Positions 7,240 through 15,447 of a stretch of 32,376 nt of DNA are shown here, one piece after another. Every line of letters starts with the position of its first letter. Positions within the stretch are counted from its first letter, which is position 1. Source of the stretch: JBOGDS01 sp050743075 (GTDB lineage: Bacteria; Actinomycetota; Actinomycetes; Jiangellales; Jiangellaceae). The notes beneath the pieces are model-generated. The model searched no databases and was not told the origin of the DNA. It saw only the letters and a program-made list of their open reading frames with translations. The position numbers and the translations under genes are program-made. The stretch covers positions 1 to 32,376 of the forward strand of contig JBOGDS010000039.1 of NCBI GenBank assembly GCA_050743075.1. The letters run 5' to 3'.

Positions 7240-8467
7240 GCGCGGCTCGGTCCTCCGCGGTCGGGTCCTCCGCGGTCGGGTCCTGCGCGGTCGGTTCGGC
7301 CAGCCAGGCCCGGACGGACTCGTCGTGCTCGCCCAGGGCAGGTGGCGGCGCGTGCGTCGCACGACCGCCCGCGTAGGGACGGTTGCCGAACCGCAGCGGC
7401 GGTCCCGGCAGCTCGATCCGGCCGAGGACCGGGTGGTCGACGGCGATGAGAAGCCCCTGGGAGCGGGTCTGATCCCACTCGTAGACCTGGTCGAGCGTGC
7501 GCACCCTGCCGGCCGGGACGCCGATCTCATCCAACCGTGACAGCCAGTCGGCGGCCGGGGCCGTCACGAGCACGGCGTCGATCGCGGCCAGCAGCTCGGG
7601 GCGATGTGCGACCCGGGCCCGGTTGGTGGCGAAGCGTGGATCGGCAGGGTCGAGTCCGACGACCGGCGCGAAGGCCCTCCATTGCGACTCACTGCCGACG
7701 GCGACCTGGATTGGGCTGTCGGCGGCGTGGAACAGGCCGTACGGCGCGATCGATGGGTGATGGTTGCCGGGTCCCTCGGGCACCTCGCGGGCAACCGTCC
7801 AGCGGGTCCCCTGGAAGGCGTGGACCCCCACGATGGCCGCAAGCAGCGACGTGCGAACGGCGGTGCCGCGGCCGGTTCGAGCTCGCTCGAGCAGTGCCGC
7901 CAGCACGCCGAAGGCGCCGTACATTCCCGCCAGCAGGTCGCCGATGGGCAGGCCGACCCGGGTGGGTTCGCCGGGCGGTCCGGTCATGGACATCAGCCCG
8001 GCCTCGCCCTGCGCGATCTGGTCGTAGCCGGCGCGTCCGGCCTCGGGCCCGTCGTGACCGAAGCCCGTGATGGACAGCACGACCAGCCGCGGGTTGAGCT
8101 CCTCCATGCGCGTCAGGGAGAAGCCGAGCCGGTCGAGGACTCCGGGCCGGAAGTTCTCCAGTAACACGTCGGCCCGCCCGATCAGCGACTCCAGCAGCCT
8201 GCGGCCCTCGTCGGACTTCAGGTCGGCTGTGACGGACTCCTTGTCCCGGTTGCAGGACAGGTAGTACGTCGAGATCGGGTCGTCCTCCGGCCCGACGAAC
8301 GGCGGGCCCCAGCCGCGGGTGTCGTCGCCGACTCCGGGAGTCTCGACCTTGACCACGCGCGCACCGAGGTCGGCCAGCATCATGCCCGCGTGTGGACCGG
8401 CCAGCGCTCGGGTGAGGTCGACGACGAGGTACCCGGCCAGTGGCCCCGGCGGCTGAGTGTCCGACAT
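7235..8467 (-). CDS. Family III CoA-transferase (CaiB/BaiF)
   Basis: The 410-aa protein moves CoA between carboxylic acids through acyl-aspartyl intermediates. Family landmarks are VVDLTRALAGPHAGMMLADLGARVVKVE at the N-terminus, RDKESVTADLKSDEGRRLL, ADVLLENFRPGVLDRLG and RAGYDQIAQGEAGLMSMTG, where D149 is the expected catalytic aspartate. The C-terminal domain includes EIGVPAGRVRTLDQVYEWDQTRSQGLLIAVDHP. The last 15 or so residues are a pentapeptide repeat (DPTAE type). It is the first gene of the operon with arcC and barbiturase and is divergent from an MFS gene. The substrate cannot be read from sequence; malonate or ureidomalonate is an inference from the neighbours. Confidence 0.9.
   Translation of the reverse strand: MSDTQPPGPLAGYLVVDLTRALAGPHAGMMLADLGARVVKVETPGVGDDTRGWGPPFVGPEDDPISTYYLSCNRDKESVTADLKSDEGRRLLESLIGRADVLLENFRPGVLDRLGFSLTRMEELNPRLVVLSITGFGHDGPEAGRAGYDQIAQGEAGLMSMTGPPGEPTRVGLPIGDLLAGMYGAFGVLAALLERARTGRGTAVRTSLLAAIVGVHAFQGTRWTVAREVPEGPGNHHPSIAPYGLFHAADSPIQVAVGSESQWRAFAPVVGLDPADPRFATNRARVAHRPELLAAIDAVLVTAPAADWLSRLDEIGVPAGRVRTLDQVYEWDQTRSQGLLIAVDHPVLGRIELPGPPLRFGNRPYAGGRATHAPPPALGEHDESVRAWLAEPTAQDPTAEDPTAEDRAAP
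7241..7300. repeat. 15-bp tandem repeat, four copies, in the 3' end of the CoA-transferase gene
   Basis: Units of the type CGCGGTCGGGTCCTC occupy 7241-7255, 7256-7270, 7271-7285 and 7286-7300. The two central units differ only at the last base and the outer ones have diverged. Since 15 is a multiple of three, copy-number changes lengthen or shorten the acidic tail (EPTAQ-DPTAE-DPTAE-DRAAP) without breaking the frame. Confidence 0.9.
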
Positions 8468-8522
8468 GGATCAGCAGCCTAGGGCGCCGCGTCGAGCGGG
8501 TCGGCGACGTCCACCCGAGACA

Positions 8523-9586
8523 ATGGCGGCGATGTCCGCGCCGGTGAGCCTCTGGTCGATCGGACCTTCCGTGTACCTGCCGTCGCTGTTGTTCGGCATC
8601 GGCCAGGGCGCGATCACTCCGGTGGTGGCGCTGTCGGCCCGCGAGCTGGGCGCGTCGGTCAGCGCTGCGAGCCTGGTCGTCGCCGTCATCGGCCTCGGCC
8701 GGATCGCCGGTGATCTGCCGGCGGGAGTTCTCGCCGTGCGCGTCGGCGAGCGGAAGGCCATGCTGCTCGCGACCGTCCTGGCCATCGTCGGCTGCATCGC
8801 GGCAACCAGCGGGTGGGGACGTTCATCGGCCCCCTCCTCGACGCCGCAGCGATGACGGTCCTCGGCACCGACGGTGCCTACTGGGTGCACCTCGGCGCCG
8901 CGCTGCTCGCTGCCGCCGTCCTGGTCGCACTGCCGGAGCCGCCTGCCTCCCACGAGCGCCGCGGTTCCCAACCCGGCGCGGCCCGCGAGAGCACGCTGCG
9001 GGTGGTGCGGCGCCACCTCCCGGTACTGCGGACGCTCGGCGTCGCCGCACTGTTCGTCGGCGCGGCCCGGGCGTCCCGTCAGGTCGTCATACCCTTGTGG
9101 GCCGACCACATCGGCCTCGACCCCGCCACGACCAGCCTCGTCTTCGGCATCTCCGGCGCCGTCGACATGCTCCTGTTCTATCCGGCCGGGGTGGTGATGG
9201 ACGGGGCCGGGCGCAGCTGGGTCGTCGTGCCGTCGATGCTGGTTCTCGGTCTCGCTCACCTCCTGCTCCCCCTCACCGGGAGCATCGCCGCGTTGACAGC
9301 GGTCGCCATGCTGATGGGCCTCGGCAACGGCATGGGCAGCGGGATCATCATGACGATCGGCGCCGACGTCTCACCCAGCGCCAGCCGGGCGACCTTCCTG
9401 GGGGCATGGCGTCTGTGCGCCGACGTCGGCAACGGCACCGGGCCACTCGTGATCAGCGCACTCACTGCACTGGCCGCCCTCGGCCCGGCCATTCTGGCGA
9501 TGGGCGGTGTCACCTGGCTGGCCGCCGCGCTGATGTGGCGCTGGATCCCCCGCTACAGCACGCCAGGTCGGAGTGCCGGGTCCTGA
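8523..9586 (+). pseudogene. MFS transporter with internal deletion and frame change
   Basis: The N-terminal frame (ATG 8523 or 8532) covers the first helices of a major facilitator protein (LPSLLFGIGQGAITPVVALSARELG, VVAVIGLGRIAGDLPAGVLAVRVGERKAMLLA). After about 95 residues it breaks at about 8800-8812. The sequence then continues in another frame with VGTFIGPLLD, HLGAALLAAAVLVALPEPP and the complete C-terminal half, to the stop at 9586. In intact relatives roughly 70-80 residues (about two helices with the RG and GR motifs) separate these parts. So about 0.2 kb is missing and the reading frame is lost. A functional 12-helix transporter is not encoded. It is divergent from the CoA-transferase operon and 33 bases upstream of the PLP enzyme gene, and may once have been its transporter. 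Confidence 0.8.
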
Positions 9587-9619
9587 CCGCCGCCCCGGCG
9601 GTCTGGTAGGGATGCGCCC

Positions 9620-10864
9620 GTGGAAACCTCCTCCCTTGTGGCCGTATCTCCCCGCGCTGCGAGCTCTCGCGCCGACCTGCGCCGCCGGTTCGACCAGGCG
9701 ACCAGCGGCTACGACACCCCACTCGCCGCCGTCGATCTCGACGCCTGGGACGCCAACGCCGCGGACCTGGTCCGGCGGGCGGCAAACGTACCGATCCGGG
9801 TGGCCAGCAAGTCCGTGCGCTGCCGCGACCTGCTGAGCGACGTACTGGCTCGCGACGGCTTCGCCGGTGTCCTGGCGCTGACACTCCCCGAGGCTCTGTG
9901 GCTGGCCGGCGCCAATGTCGCCGACGACGTCGTGGTCGGCTACCCCACCGCGGATCGGACGGCGCTCTACCGACTGGCGGGCGACGAGCGGCTCGCGTCC
10001 GTGGTCACGATCATGGTCGACGACGTCGCCCAGCTCGACCTGGTGGACGCGGTCGCACCACCGGCCCGACGCGAGACGATCCGGGTGTGCCTCGAGCTCG
10101 ACTGCTCCTGGCAGCCGGCCGGCGGACGCCTGCGGATCGGAGCCTGGCGATCACCGTTGCATTCGCCGCAGGCCCTGGCCCGGCTGGCAAGGACAGTGGC
10201 CGACCGTCCAGGCTTCCGGCTGGTCGGCGTCATGGCCTACGAGGCGCAGGTCGCCGGCGTGCCGGACGCGCCACCGGGCCGCGTACTCTACGGCCAAGCG
10301 ATCCGCCAGATGCAGCGGCGGTCGATGCGGGAACTTCGCGCCCGCCGGGCCGCAGCCGTCACGGCCGTGCGCGAGATCGTCGACCTGGACTTCGTCAACG
10401 GCGGTGGGACGGGATCCGTTGACCGCACAGCCACCGAAGAGGTGGTCACCGAGGTCGCGGCCGGGTCCGGCCTGTTCGCGCCCCGCCTGTTCGACGGGTA
10501 CACGTCTTTCGAGCCGCAGCCTGCGGCGTTCTTCGCGCTGCCGGTCGTGCGACGGCCGGGGCCGGGCGTGGTCACTGTGCTGGGTGGCGGCTACGTTGCG
10601 AGCGGAGCAGCCGGACAGGACCGGCTGCCGACGCCGTGGCTGCCCGACGGTCTGCGCCTCGACCCCGCCGAAGGGGCCGGCGAGGCCCAGACTCCGCTGC
10701 TCGGCGTCGCGGCCGACGGCCTCGCGATCGGCGACCGGGTGTGGTTCCGGCATGCAAAGGCCGGTGAGCTGGCCGAGCGGTTCGACGTGCTGCACCTCGT
10801 CCGCGGAGAGCGGCGCGTCGGCACGGCCACGACCTACCGGGGCGAGGGCAAGACGTTCCTGTGA
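9620..10864 (+). CDS. Fold-type III PLP enzyme (alanine racemase N-domain, D-amino acid deaminase/aldolase-like)
   Basis: The 414-aa protein belongs to the PLP-dependent alanine racemase-fold/D-serine dehydratase-like group, often annotated amino acid deaminase/aldolase in actinobacteria. The N-terminal TIM-barrel has TPLAAVDLDAWDAN, the PLP-lysine motif IRVASKSVRC (K64), VVVGYP, ELDCSWQP and DFVNGGGTGS (phosphate-binding). The C-terminal DSD1-like domain has VVTVLGGGYVAS and WFRHAKAGELAERF. GTG 9620 is preceded by a GGTAGGG ribosome site. The stop overlaps the next start by 4 bases, so the kinase is translationally coupled. Substrate unknown; a D-amino acid or 3-hydroxy amino acid is expected. 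Confidence 0.85.
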   Translation: METSSLVAVSPRAASSRADLRRRFDQATSGYDTPLAAVDLDAWDANAADLVRRAANVPIRVASKSVRCRDLLSDVLARDGFAGVLALTLPEALWLAGANVADDVVVGYPTADRTALYRLAGDERLASVVTIMVDDVAQLDLVDAVAPPARRETIRVCLELDCSWQPAGGRLRIGAWRSPLHSPQALARLARTVADRPGFRLVGVMAYEAQVAGVPDAPPGRVLYGQAIRQMQRRSMRELRARRAAAVTAVREIVDLDFVNGGGTGSVDRTATEEVVTEVAAGSGLFAPRLFDGYTSFEPQPAAFFALPVVRRPGPGVVTVLGGGYVASGAAGQDRLPTPWLPDGLRLDPAEGAGEAQTPLLGVAADGLAIGDRVWFRHAKAGELAERFDVLHLVRGERRVGTATTYRGEGKTFL

Positions 10865-11448
10865 CGATCATGCCTCTGGAGGCTGTCGCCGCCCGCGTGC
10901 GTGAGTCGGCGCCACGCGCCCGCACCACCAGGGTCGTGTCGATCGACGGCCCGGGCGGTTCCGGGAAGTCGACACTGGCCGCCCGCTTGGCCCCGCTGCT
11001 CGGCGCACCGGTCGTCCACATGGACGACGTCTACCCCGGCTGGGACGGCCTGGCCGCCGCAGGCCCGCTGTTGCGCGACTGGATCCTGCAACCGCTGGCC
11101 GCCGGCCGGCCGGTGCGGTACCAGCGCTACGACTGGTCGCTCGAGGCTTACGGCGACTGGTTGGCAGTGCCGACGGGCGACGTTCTCGTCGTCGAGGGCT
11201 GCGGTTCCGGCTCGAGGATCGTCGCGCAGTATCTGTCCCTGCTGCTGTGGGTCGAGGCCTCTCGCGAGGTCCGCTTCACCCGCGGCATCGAGCGCGACGG
11301 CGAGGCGTACCTCCCGCTGTGGGTGCGCTGGGCCGCGCAAGAGGACGCTCTGTTCGCCGCCGAGAACACTCGCGAGCGGTCCGACCTCCGCATCGACGGC
11401 GCCCCGGCGCTCCCCCGCGACCCCGAACGCGAGGTCGTCGTGCTGTGA
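10861..11448 (+). CDS. P-loop uridine kinase-like (nucleoside/small-molecule kinase) protein
   Basis: A 195-aa ATPase of the uridine/cytidine kinase-like P-loop family. It shows Walker A VVSIDGPGGSGKST (about residues 25-38), then HMDDVYPGWDG, a substrate-binding strand typical of uridine kinases. YQRYDWSLEAYGDW and the Walker B-like strand VLVVEGCGSGS follow, then a lid region with RDGEAYLPLWVRWAAQEDALF. The GTG start lies within the stop of the PLP-enzyme gene (GTGA overlap); an ATG at 10870 is an alternative. Its real phosphate acceptor is unknown. Coupling to an amino-acid enzyme suggests a shared small-molecule pathway rather than pyrimidine salvage. Confidence 0.85.
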   Translation: MTIMPLEAVAARVRESAPRARTTRVVSIDGPGGSGKSTLAARLAPLLGAPVVHMDDVYPGWDGLAAAGPLLRDWILQPLAAGRPVRYQRYDWSLEAYGDWLAVPTGDVLVVEGCGSGSRIVAQYLSLLLWVEASREVRFTRGIERDGEAYLPLWVRWAAQEDALFAAENTRERSDLRIDGAPALPRDPEREVVVL

Positions 11449-11458
11449 CGGTCTCCGG

Positions 11459-11504
11459 CAGCGCGGAAACTTCTGCTGCCCCGGCCTGGATTTCTTCCGC
11501 GCTG
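11459..11504. terminator. Inverted repeat between convergent genes, likely bidirectional terminator
   Basis: A perfect 10-bp inverted repeat (CAGCGCGGAA at 11459-11468, TTCCGCGCTG at 11495-11504) fills the 67-base gap between the converging kinase gene and hyuB. The loop of 26 bases is long and T-runs are short, so termination is inferred mostly from position. Confidence 0.5.
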
Positions 11505-11515
11505 TGGCGGACTCG

Positions 11516-13384
11516 CTACAGCCAGTCGACGGCGGCCGATGTCTCGCCGCCGGAGAGGGTGGCGTAGCCGGTGCCGCGGTCGAAGAAGGGCTCGACTGCT
11601 GGGCGGGCCGCCCGCCGGGCCCCGCGTAGAGCGTCGCTGGCTCCCTTGTCCACCTGCGGGTCGTCGACGGTGCCGCTCACCACGACGCCGTAGTCGTCGT
11701 GCGCACCCTCGATCGTCACTTTGCGCCAGCGGAGGTCACGTGCGACCTCGTCGTACGGGCGGTCCAGCGGATCGCCCCAGCCGCCACCGCCCGTCGTCCG
11801 GATCCGGATCACCTCGCCCGCCCGGACCGGCTCGCCGTCAGCCAGTGCGTCGACCGCACGCTCGGCAGGACCGCCCGGGTCGATGGTCACCGAGAACGGC
11901 TTGCCCGCACGGCCCCCGCGTACGCCCCAGCAGGACAGGATCGAGCGGTCGGCGATCGACATGAAGCGGGCATCCCGCAGCATCCGGATGTGCTTCTCGT
12001 ACCCGAGCCCGCCGCGGTAGCGGCCCGCCCCACCGGAGTCGACCGCGAGCCCTAGTCGCTCCACCACGAACGGGAAGCGCGACTCGCTGAACTCGGTCGG
12101 CAGGTTCCGGGAGTCCGGAACCACGTGGATCGTGTCCTCGCCGTCTGCGTAGTACCGCCCACCGGACCCGCCTCCCAGCACCTCCCGCATCAGGTACGGC
12201 TGCCCGGCGCCGTCGGTCCCGTAGACACCGGTGTAGCGGATCGTCTCCTGGTCGGCCGGCATCCGTCCGCCGACGGCCTTGGCCAGGACGCCGGCCAGCA
12301 CGCCCAGCAGCCGGAGGATGACGAACGCTCGCGCGTTGGTCGGCGCCGGGAAGACCGGCGTCAACAGCGTTCCCGGCGGCGGGAAGCGCATCTCGATCAG
12401 GGGCACGACGCCCTCGTTGACATCTAGCTGCGCCATGCGTTCCGGGTCCGAGGCGAGGTTGCGCAGGATCGGTGCGAGCCACTTCTTCAGGAACGCGCCG
12501 CCGGCATAGTTGCCGCAGTGGTTGATCGGCCCCTTCGCCTGCGGACCGGTGCCGGTGAAGTCGATCACGAGCCGGTCCGGCGTCTTGGTCAGTCTGATGC
12601 GCTGGGCGTGCAGCCGGGGTGGGTCGACGCCGTCGTGCTCGGCGTAGTCCTCCCACACGTACTCGCCGTCGGGGATCTGGGCGAGGATCTCGCGTCGGAA
12701 GGTCTCGGTCGTGCTGTCCAGGATCGCGTCGAAGCACGCCTCGACCGTGGCGCGGCCGTAGCGTTCGAAGAGCTCGGCGAGCCGGCGTGCGCCCATCAGG
12801 CAGGCCGAGCACTCGGCGTCCAGGTCGGCGGCCAGCGACTCGGGCATCCGCGAATTCCGGGTCATGATCCTCAGTGCGGCCTCGTTCGGCACGCCGCCGT
12901 CCCAGAGCCTGATGGGCGGCACCATCAGGCCCTCTTCGAACACGCTGGTCGCATGTGACGGCATCGAACCCGGAACGGTGCCGCCGATGTCGTCGTGATG
13001 ACCGAAAGCCTGGACGAACCCGACGACCTCCCCGTCGTGGAAGACCGGCGCTGTCACACACAGGTCCGGCAGGTGCCCGATGCCGCCTTCGGACAGGTAG
13101 ACGTCGTTGTGGAAGAAGACGTCGCCCTGCTTCATGGTGTCGATCGGGTAGTCGCGGACGACCGGGTGGACCAGCGCCGAGTACGACCGACCGGTGAGCT
13201 TGCGCAGGTGCCGGTCGTGGATGCCGGCGCGGTAGTCGTGGGCATCGCGGATCATCGGCGACCGGCTGGTACGCCCGATCGCGGTCTCGACCTCCATCTC
13301 CACCGACGCGAGGTAGCCGGAGACGATCTCGACGAGCACCGGGTCGGAGGTCGAGTCAGCGTCGGTCAGGCGGTACGGGCTCAC
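11516..13384 (-). CDS. hyuB: Hydantoinase B/oxoprolinase family protein, ATP-dependent hydantoinase subunit
   Basis: The 622-aa protein is the B subunit of an ATP-dependent hydantoinase/N-methylhydantoinase/oxoprolinase-type enzyme that opens five-membered lactam or hydantoin rings with HyuA. Family features: DPVLVEIVSGYLASVEMEVE at the N-terminus, YPIDTMKQGDVFFHNDVY, HLPDLCVTAPVFHDGEVVGFVQAFGHHDDIGG, VIDFTGTGPQAKGPINH, FPAPTNARAFVILRLLG and GGAGRYRGGLGYEKHIRML near the end. It is somewhat longer than many HyuB proteins because of a C-terminal tail of about 60 residues. Its GTG start overlaps the hyuA stop by 4 bases, so the two subunits are coupled. Acetone carboxylase subunits are related, but the hydantoinase annotation fits better. 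Confidence 0.92.
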   Translation of the reverse strand: MSPYRLTDADSTSDPVLVEIVSGYLASVEMEVETAIGRTSRSPMIRDAHDYRAGIHDRHLRKLTGRSYSALVHPVVRDYPIDTMKQGDVFFHNDVYLSEGGIGHLPDLCVTAPVFHDGEVVGFVQAFGHHDDIGGTVPGSMPSHATSVFEEGLMVPPIRLWDGGVPNEAALRIMTRNSRMPESLAADLDAECSACLMGARRLAELFERYGRATVEACFDAILDSTTETFRREILAQIPDGEYVWEDYAEHDGVDPPRLHAQRIRLTKTPDRLVIDFTGTGPQAKGPINHCGNYAGGAFLKKWLAPILRNLASDPERMAQLDVNEGVVPLIEMRFPPPGTLLTPVFPAPTNARAFVILRLLGVLAGVLAKAVGGRMPADQETIRYTGVYGTDGAGQPYLMREVLGGGSGGRYYADGEDTIHVVPDSRNLPTEFSESRFPFVVERLGLAVDSGGAGRYRGGLGYEKHIRMLRDARFMSIADRSILSCWGVRGGRAGKPFSVTIDPGGPAERAVDALADGEPVRAGEVIRIRTTGGGGWGDPLDRPYDEVARDLRWRKVTIEGAHDDYGVVVSGTVDDPQVDKGASDALRGARRAARPAVEPFFDRGTGYATLSGGETSAAVDWL

Positions 13385-15447
13385 GAGGGCTCCCGCTCGA
13401 GCAGCACGTTCCCGAGTCCGTCGACCGTGGCGCTGAAGCCAGGATGGACCGGGATCGTGGATCCGAACTCCTCCAGGACGGCCGGGCCGGTGACGACGTC
13501 GCCTCCGCCGAGCTGCGCGCGGCCGTGGATCCCGGCGTCGACCCAGCCGTCGAAGTAGACCCGTCGCGCACCGGTCCGAGCGGCGTCAGCGCCCGTTCCC
13601 TCCGGGATCTCCGAGATCGACGGCTTGCGGATCGGGCCGATGCCGGTGACCCGGACGTTGACCCACTCGACCTCCTGGCGGGGGTCGCCACGGAAGTCGT
13701 ACCCGTAGAGCCGGCGATGGGCCTGGTGGAAGGCATCGGCCACGCGGTCTGCCAGCGCGGCCGTCGGCGCGCCCAACGGCACGTCCACCCGGACCTCGTA
13801 GGCCTGCCCGAAGTAGCGCACGTCGGCCGACCGGACGAACCGCCGCTGCTCGGCTCCGAACCCCTCGCGACGTAATGCGGCGTCGGCCTCGTCGCGCAAC
13901 CCGTCGTACAGATCGGAGAGCACAACGAGGTCAAGGTCCGCATGCCGGCTCACGGCGGTGCGGACGTAGTCGTTGCGGACGTCGACGGTCATCAGGCCGT
14001 ACGCCGACAGGTTTCCCGGGTTGAGCGGCACCAGCGCGCCGCGCAGGCCCAGCACGTCGACCAGCCGGCAGGCCAGCAATGCCCCCGAGCCGCCGAAGGT
14101 CACCAACGTGAAGTCGCGGACGTCGAGACCGCGCTTGACCGTGATCTGGCGCAGGGCGTTGGCCTGGTTCCAGGCCGAGATCTCCAGGACGCCGGCAGCG
14201 CACTGCTCCAGGCTGAGCCCGAGCACGTCGGCAAGCTTCGACAACCCGTTCCGAGCGGCTGCCGCGTCCAACGGGATCTCGCCGCCGAGCAGGTGCGGCG
14301 GGATCCGGCCGAGCACCAGGTGCGCGTCGGTCACGGTGGGCTCGGTGCCGCCCTTGGCGTAGGACAGCGGGCCCGGCTCCGCACCGGCCGAGCGCGGTCC
14401 GACTTTGAGCGTGCCCTCCTGCCCGGTCCAGGCGATCGACCCGCCGCCGGCACCGACCGTCACGACGTCGATCATCGGGATCTTGCTCGGATATGCGCCG
14501 ACGCTGCCTTCGGTGGTCAGCGCCGGGACGCCGTCGACGACCACGCTGACGTCGGTCGACGTGCCGCCGCCGTCAAGCGTCACCACCTGGCCGAAGCCCG
14601 CACGCTGCGCGACGACGGCCGCGCCCAGCGCGCCGGCGGCAGGGCCCGAGAGGACGGTGCTGATCGGCTGCTCGACGACCTCCTCGGCAGACAGGACGCC
14701 GCCGTTGGACTTCATCACGTAGAACGGCACCCGGGCGCCGGCGTAGGCGTCCAGGCGGTCGGCGATGCGTGCCACGTAGCGGCGGATGGCAGGCTTGACG
14801 GCGGCGTCGACCAACGTCGTGACGCTGCGCTCGTACTCGCGGTACTCACGCAGCACCTGAGACGAGATCGACACCGTCGCGGCGGGATGCGCGCGGGCGA
14901 GAACGTCCCGCATGCGCTCCTCGTGCTCGGGATTGGCGTAGGCATGGATGAAGCAGACGCCGATGGTGTCGATCCCGCGGTCGCGGAACCACCGGGCTGC
15001 TGCAGTCGCGCCGGCCTCGTCGAACGGACGGATCTCGCTGCCGTCGACGGCCAACCTCCCGCGGACCGTGCGTACCCGGTCCGCAGGAACGATGCGCGGG
15101 GGCTTCACCCAGAAGTAGCTGTTGCCGTAACCGTCCGGCACCGACTGGCGGGCGATCTCCAGCATGTGCTCGTAACCCTCGGTGGTGACGAACCCGAGGT
15201 TCTCGACCCTGCCCTCCAACAGCATGTTGGTCGCGACGGTCGTGCCGTGGCTCGCCGCGCTGACGGCCCCTCCGGTCAAGCCGAGCGCGCGGAGCACCTT
15301 GTCGACGCCGGTCAGGAACCCCTCGGCCGGGTCGGCCGGTGTCGAGGGCGTCTTGGTGGTCGCAAGCTCGCCGGTCTGCTCGTCGACGGCGACCACGTCG
15401 GTGAACGTGCCTCCGGTGTCCACGCCGATCCGGATCCGGCGCGTCAT
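13381..15447 (-). CDS. hyuA: Hydantoinase A/oxoprolinase family protein, ATP-dependent hydantoinase subunit
   Basis: The 688-aa subunit carries the ATP-binding actin/hexokinase-like part of an ATP-dependent hydantoinase. It opens with IRIGVDTGGTFTDVVAVDEQTGEL, then has SHGTTVATNMLLEGR, GVCFIHAYANPEHEERM and SSQVLREYREYERSVTTLVDAAVKP. The HyuA core follows: VMKSNGGVLSAEEVVEQP, SGPAAGALGA, TLDGGGTSTDVSVV, VTVGAGGGSIAW and TVTDAHLVLGRI. The C-domain includes VTFGGSGALLACRL and QAYEVRVDVP. ATG 15447 gives the family start, although the frame is open to 15582. The start overlaps the stop of the amidohydrolase gene (ATGA), and the stop overlaps the hyuB start. Substrate is open: hydantoin, N-methylhydantoin or a related lactam. 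Confidence 0.94.
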   Translation of the reverse strand: MTRRIRIGVDTGGTFTDVVAVDEQTGELATTKTPSTPADPAEGFLTGVDKVLRALGLTGGAVSAASHGTTVATNMLLEGRVENLGFVTTEGYEHMLEIARQSVPDGYGNSYFWVKPPRIVPADRVRTVRGRLAVDGSEIRPFDEAGATAAARWFRDRGIDTIGVCFIHAYANPEHEERMRDVLARAHPAATVSISSQVLREYREYERSVTTLVDAAVKPAIRRYVARIADRLDAYAGARVPFYVMKSNGGVLSAEEVVEQPISTVLSGPAAGALGAAVVAQRAGFGQVVTLDGGGTSTDVSVVVDGVPALTTEGSVGAYPSKIPMIDVVTVGAGGGSIAWTGQEGTLKVGPRSAGAEPGPLSYAKGGTEPTVTDAHLVLGRIPPHLLGGEIPLDAAAARNGLSKLADVLGLSLEQCAAGVLEISAWNQANALRQITVKRGLDVRDFTLVTFGGSGALLACRLVDVLGLRGALVPLNPGNLSAYGLMTVDVRNDYVRTAVSRHADLDLVVLSDLYDGLRDEADAALRREGFGAEQRRFVRSADVRYFGQAYEVRVDVPLGAPTAALADRVADAFHQAHRRLYGYDFRGDPRQEVEWVNVRVTGIGPIRKPSISEIPEGTGADAARTGARRVYFDGWVDAGIHGRAQLGGGDVVTGPAVLEEFGSTIPVHPGFSATVDGLGNVLLEREPS

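Noticed and set aside
7241..7300. Phase-variable repeat that switches the gene on and off
   Set aside because: The 15-bp unit preserves the reading frame, so copy changes alter length but not expression.
6208..7530. 440-aa version of carbamate kinase starting at 7530
   Set aside because: The first 130 codons are a shadow of the CoA-transferase gene; the kinase family begins at GTG 7140.
11459..11504. Inverted repeat as a regulator-binding site
   Set aside because: It lies between two gene ends, not near a promoter, so a terminator is the simpler reading.
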